This document shows positions 61,109-64,000 of a stretch of 64,000 nucleotides of DNA, one piece after another (the stretch's first letter is position 1; each line of letters opens with the position of its first letter). This stretch comes from Ideonella aquatica (GTDB taxonomy: Bacteria; Pseudomonadota; Gammaproteobacteria; Burkholderiales; Burkholderiaceae_C): positions 124,001-188,000 of the forward strand of contig NZ_JAGQDE010000007.1 in assembly GCF_018069755.1 (NCBI RefSeq). Reading direction: 5' to 3'. The notes beneath the pieces were generated by a model that saw only the letters and a list, made by a program, of their open reading frames with translations, did not search any database and was not told the origin of the DNA. Made by a program: the position numbers and the translations under genes.

Positions 61109-62118
61109 GCGGCCTCCTGCTTGGTTGCTTGCTTGCGGGCGTGGGCGAGGGCGGCTTCGCGCACCCAGGCCCCGTCGTTCCAGGCCTTCACGCGCATGCC
61201 CAGGCGCTCGCGGTTGCAGGGGCCGTCGCCGCCCACCACGCGCCAGAACTCGTCCCAGTCGATGGTGCCGAAGTCCCAGTGGCCGCGTTGTTCGTTCCAC
61301 TTCAGTTCGGGGTCGGGCAGCGTCACGCCCAGCACCTCGGCCTGCTGCACGGTGGCGTCGACGAACTTCTGGCGCAGGTCGTCGTTGCTGATGCGCTTGA
61401 TGCCCCAGCGCATGCTCTGCACGCTGTGCACGCTCTCGGCGTCGGGCGGACCGAACATCATCAGGCAGGGCCACCACCAGCGGTTCACCGCGTCCTGCAC
61501 CATCGCCTTCTGCTCGGGCGTGCCCTGCTGCATCATCACCAGCAGCGCGTCATAGCCCTGGCGCTGGTGGAAGCTCTCCTCGCGGCAGATGCGCACCATC
61601 GCCCGCGCATAGGGCGCGTAGGAGCAGCGGCACAGCGGCACCTGGTTCATGATCGCCGCGCCGTCGACCAGCCAGCCGATCACGCCCACGTCGGCCCAGG
61701 TCAGCGTCGGGTAGTTGAAGATCGAGCTGTACTTGGCCTTGCCGCTGTGCAGCGCGCCCAGCAGCTGGTCGCGGCTGGTGCCCAGGGTCTCGGCCGCGGC
61801 GTACAGGTACAGGCCGTGGCCGCCCTCGTCCTGGATCTTGGCCAGCAGGATGGCCTTGCGCTTGAGCGTCGGCGCGCGGGTCACCCAGTTGCCCTCGGGC
61901 AGCATGCCGACGATCTCGCTGTGCGCGTGCTGGCTGATCTGGCGGGTGAGCGTCTTGCGGTAGTGCTCGGGCATCCAGTCCTTGGCTTCGATGAAGCCGC
62001 CGTCGTCGATGCGGGCCTCGAAGCGCTGTTCCAGGTGCATCTCCTCGGCCGAGCGCACGGGCTTGCCGGCGGCGCTTTCGCCGTCCTTGCCCATGGTGTC
62101 CATGGCTTGGGTGTACAT
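61105..62118 (-). CDS. paaA: Phenylacetyl-CoA epoxidase catalytic subunit PaaA
   Basis: 337-residue diiron subunit that epoxidises phenylacetyl-CoA to ring-1,2-epoxyphenylacetyl-CoA. The metal-binding Glu-x-x-His pairs are seen in [12 protein letters not shown] and [13 protein letters not shown]. First gene of the paaABCDEZ operon; a 14-16-bp TetR-type palindrome lies about 38 bases upstream of its ATG. Confidence 0.97.
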   Translation of the reverse strand: MYTQAMDTMGKDGESAAGKPVRSAEEMHLEQRFEARIDDGGFIEAKDWMPEHYRKTLTRQISQHAHSEIVGMLPEGNWVTRAPTLKRKAILLAKIQDEGGHGLYLYAAAETLGTSRDQLLGALHSGKAKYSSIFNYPTLTWADVGVIGWLVDGAAIMNQVPLCRCSYAPYARAMVRICREESFHQRQGYDALLVMMQQGTPEQKAMVQDAVNRWWWPCLMMFGPPDAESVHSVQSMRWGIKRISNDDLRQKFVDATVQQAEVLGVTLPDPELKWNEQRGHWDFGTIDWDEFWRVVGGDGPCNRERLGMRVKAWNDGAWVREAALAHARKQATKQEAA

Positions 62119-62155
62119 GCGGGGGATCTCCGGTGAGGGCCGGATCGAGTTATTC

Positions 62156-62171
62156 GACCGACCGGTCGGTC
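62156..62171. promoter_or_regulatory. TetR/PaaR-type operator of the paa operon
   Basis: GACCGACCGGTCGGTC is a perfect 16-bp palindrome at the paaA promoter. Its 14-bp core is identical to the site at 42141-42154. PaaR, a TetR-family repressor released by phenylacetyl-CoA in Burkholderiales, is the likeliest binder; this is inference as no regulator gene is in the window. Confidence 0.75.
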
Positions 62172-62455
62172 AATGTAATTTCCGGCGTGGCTTGACGCAA
62201 GTCAGAACCCTCCGGGAATACCCTTGATTGGGGTTAAGCAGTTTCGCCACTGGCGCCTGCGGGGCCCGACGGCTACGATGCGCCCCCATGACGACCTCCG
62301 TCTTCCAGGGTGTGATCGGCGATCACCTCGCACGCAGCGTGCGGGGCGTGCCCTGCTCGCCGCCTGGAACCTGCGAAACGCGCTGATTGCCCCCGGCCTG
62401 GCCGCCTGCCGCGCCCGGAGCCTGTGTTCATCGTTTCTTTCTGCAGGAGCCGCAC
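62172..62455. other. paaA-hpd divergent intergenic region
   Basis: The 337 bases between paaA and hpd hold the operator at 62156-62171 and presumably both promoters. Beyond it there is a 32-codon frame at 62289-62387 that follows a TACGAT-like element, but nothing else is recognised. AGGAG about five bases before hpd is its ribosome-binding site. Confidence 0.5.
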
Positions 62456-63544
62456 ATGGCTGATCTGTTTGACAACCCCATGGGCCTGATGGGGTTCGAG
62501 TTCGTCGAGTTCGCATCCCCCACCCCGAATGTCCTGGAGCCGCTGTTCGAGGCGATGGGCTTCTCGCTCGTCGCCCGGCACCGCTCGAAGGACGTGCTGC
62601 TGTACCGCCAGGGCGGCATCAACTTCATCGTCAACCGCGAGCCCCGGAGCCAGGCGGCCTACTTCGCCGCCGAGCACGGCCCGTCAGCCTGCGGCCTGGC
62701 CTTCCGCGTCAAGGACGCGCACAAGGCCTATGCGCTGGCGCTGGAGCGCGGTGCGCAGCCGATCGAGATTCCCACCGGCCCGATGGAGCTGCGCCTGCCG
62801 GCGGTCAAGGGCATCGGCGGTGCGCCGCTGTACCTGATCGACCGCTTCGAAGACGGCAAGAGCATCTACGACATCGACTTCGAATTCCTGCCCGCCTTCG
62901 CCGACCCGGCGAACCGCCACCCCGAAGGCCACGGCTTCAAGGTGGTCGACCACCTGACGCACAACGTCTACCGCGGCCGCATGGCCCACTGGGGCGCGTT
63001 CTACGAGAAGTTGTTCGGCTTTCGCGAGATCCGCTACTTCGACATCCAGGGCGAGTACACCGGCCTGACCAGCCGCGCGATGACCGCGCCCGATGGCCTG
63101 ATCCGCATCCCGCTCAACGAGGAAGCCAAGCAGGGCGGCGGCCAGATCGAGGAGTTCCTGATGCAGTTCAACGGCGAGGGCATCCAGCACGTGGCGCTGC
63201 TGTGCGACGACCTGATCGCCGCCGTCGACAAGCTGCAGCTGGCCGGCATCCCGCTGATGACCGCGCCCAACAACGTCTACTACGAGATGCTCGAGGAGCG
63301 CTTGCCCGGCCACGGCGAGCCGGTGCCCGAGCTCAAGACCCGCGGCATCCTGGTCGACGGCTCCACCGCTGGCGGCGACAAGCGCCTGCTGCTGCAGATC
63401 TTCAGCCAGCCGCTGCTGGGCCCGGTGTTCTTCGAGTTCATCCAGCGCAAGAACGACGAGGGCTTTGGCGAAGGCAACTTCAAGGCCCTGTTCGAGAGCC
63501 TGGAGCGCGACCAGCTGCGCCGCGGCGCCATCGCCACCGCCTGA
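62456..63544 (+). CDS. hpd: 4-hydroxyphenylpyruvate dioxygenase
   Basis: Non-heme iron enzyme converting 4-hydroxyphenylpyruvate to homogentisate in tyrosine degradation; 362 residues with two VOC halves. The iron ligands are His166 (VVDHLTHN), His245 (EGIQHVALL) and Glu327 ([12 protein letters not shown]). ATG 62456 is chosen because it has a good AGGAG and gives the family N terminus; the frame extends 23 residues further. Divergent from the phenylacetate operon. Confidence 0.97.
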   Translation: MADLFDNPMGLMGFEFVEFASPTPNVLEPLFEAMGFSLVARHRSKDVLLYRQGGINFIVNREPRSQAAYFAAEHGPSACGLAFRVKDAHKAYALALERGAQPIEIPTGPMELRLPAVKGIGGAPLYLIDRFEDGKSIYDIDFEFLPAFADPANRHPEGHGFKVVDHLTHNVYRGRMAHWGAFYEKLFGFREIRYFDIQGEYTGLTSRAMTAPDGLIRIPLNEEAKQGGGQIEEFLMQFNGEGIQHVALLCDDLIAAVDKLQLAGIPLMTAPNNVYYEMLEERLPGHGEPVPELKTRGILVDGSTAGGDKRLLLQIFSQPLLGPVFFEFIQRKNDEGFGEGNFKALFESLERDQLRRGAIATA

Positions 63545-63580
63545 AACAGGGGTGTGGCGAACTTGGCGACAATCGCCGCC

Positions 63581-64000
63581 ATGGCCGACGACACCTCCCT
63601 GCAAGACGCCCCGCACCAGGCCTTTGCCGCCGTCACCCGGTTGCTGGCCGAGCGCGGGCACCCGCATGCCCCGCAGTGGCTGAGCGTGCCCGCGCGTACC
63701 GCCCAGGAGGCGGCCGACGCGCTGGGCGTGACGGTCGGGCAGATCGCCAAGAGCGTGATCTTCCGGCGCAAGTCCGATGAGGCCGCGGTGCTGGTCATCA
63801 CCTCCGGTGACCGGCGCGTCGACGAGAAGAAGGTGGCGGCGCTGGTCGGGGCCATCGGCCGTGCCGACGCCGATTTCGTCAAGGCCCGCACCGGCTACTC
63901 GATCGGCGGTGTCTCCCCGATCGGCCACGCCACCGAGCCGGTGACGCTGATCGACGCCGACCTGGCCCGCTTCGACGAGATCTGGGCCGCAGCCGGACAC
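63581..64000 (+). CDS. YbaK/EbsC-family aminoacyl-tRNA deacylase (3' partial)
   Basis: Open to the right edge with 140 residues visible. RTAQEAADALGVTVGQIAKS, VLVITSGDRRVDEKKV and TGYSIGGVSPIGH match the YbaK/ProX editing domain, which hydrolyses mischarged tRNA in trans. The visible part nearly completes a typical 160-residue family member. It follows hpd by 36 bases. Confidence 0.9.
   Translation, partial: MADDTSLQDAPHQAFAAVTRLLAERGHPHAPQWLSVPARTAQEAADALGVTVGQIAKSVIFRRKSDEAAVLVITSGDRRVDEKKVAALVGAIGRADADFVKARTGYSIGGVSPIGHATEPVTLIDADLARFDEIWAAAGH

Noticed and set aside
62289-62387. 32-codon frame between paaA and hpd after a TACGAT-like element
   Set aside because: Too short, with no recognised motif and no ribosome-binding site; it could be a gene remnant, but nothing supports it.

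Overview
The window is about 64 kb of very GC-rich, densely coded DNA from a betaproteobacterium, most likely of the order Burkholderiales. The basis is the glyS-gmhB-plsC-ygjP order, the LiuR/VanR-type operators, the PaaABCDE-PaaZ cluster and the Bug/TTT and TAXI receptors. Genus cannot be set from sequence alone. Genes lie in short co-directional operons with many ATGA/GTGA/TGATG stop-start overlaps. I see no tRNA, rRNA, insertion sequence, prophage or CRISPR array.

Layout. 1-4.6 kb: end of glyS, a gmhB homologue that lacks its catalytic nucleophile, plsC and a YgjP-type metallopeptidase, closed by a strong terminator. 4.6-9.6 kb: a MerR-family (LiuR-like) regulator with two matching palindromes, then carbonic anhydrase, thiolase, a membrane protein, an SDR and an acyl-CoA dehydrogenase. 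9.6-14.6 kb: chromate transporter and a vanillate demethylase locus (vanA / vanR-vanB) with a textbook VanR operator plus two partial internal copies, then an enoyl-CoA hydratase. 14.7-18.3 kb: a lower-GC island with a probable type II restriction enzyme, a C5 cytosine methyltransferase and a class I methyltransferase. 18.4-26.6 kb: TAXI receptor, CbiM-like permease, chromene-carboxylate isomerase-like protein, MFS permease, flavodoxin, a small secreted protein and a DUF1501/DUF1800 pair.

26.6-35.0 kb: a nine-gene cobalamin uptake and salvage operon (btuB-tonB-btuC-btuD-cobT-cobS-cobC-cobU-btuF) behind a cobalamin riboswitch. 35-42 kb: stress and metal functions, including glyoxalase, SPFH protein, ArsC-like protein, an FMN riboswitch driving a RibH2-type lumazine synthase, a MarR/thioesterase divergon, a CDF exporter and a TMEM165/GDT1-type exporter behind a yybP-ykoY (Mn) riboswitch. 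42-44.4 kb: an uncharacterised R2-like diiron protein and a ferredoxin-reductase fusion, preceded by the same 14-bp palindrome that precedes paaA. 44.4-48.7 kb: two colinear paralogous secreted proteins on either side of a Suv3-like helicase.

48.9-56.3 kb: Bug receptor, Ogt, a ParD-like antitoxin/zeta toxin pair translationally coupled to a radical SAM protein with an unusual CX4CX2C cluster motif, a class II amidotransferase-like protein, gshA and a secreted protein. 56.3-64 kb: the phenylacetyl-CoA epoxidase operon paaABCDE-paaZ, divergent from hpd (tyrosine catabolism) and a partial YbaK-type editing protein. The genes suggest an aerobic heterotroph that uses lignin-derived and amino-acid-derived aromatics and branched-chain acyl-CoAs, and that imports rather than fully synthesises B12, as far as this window shows.
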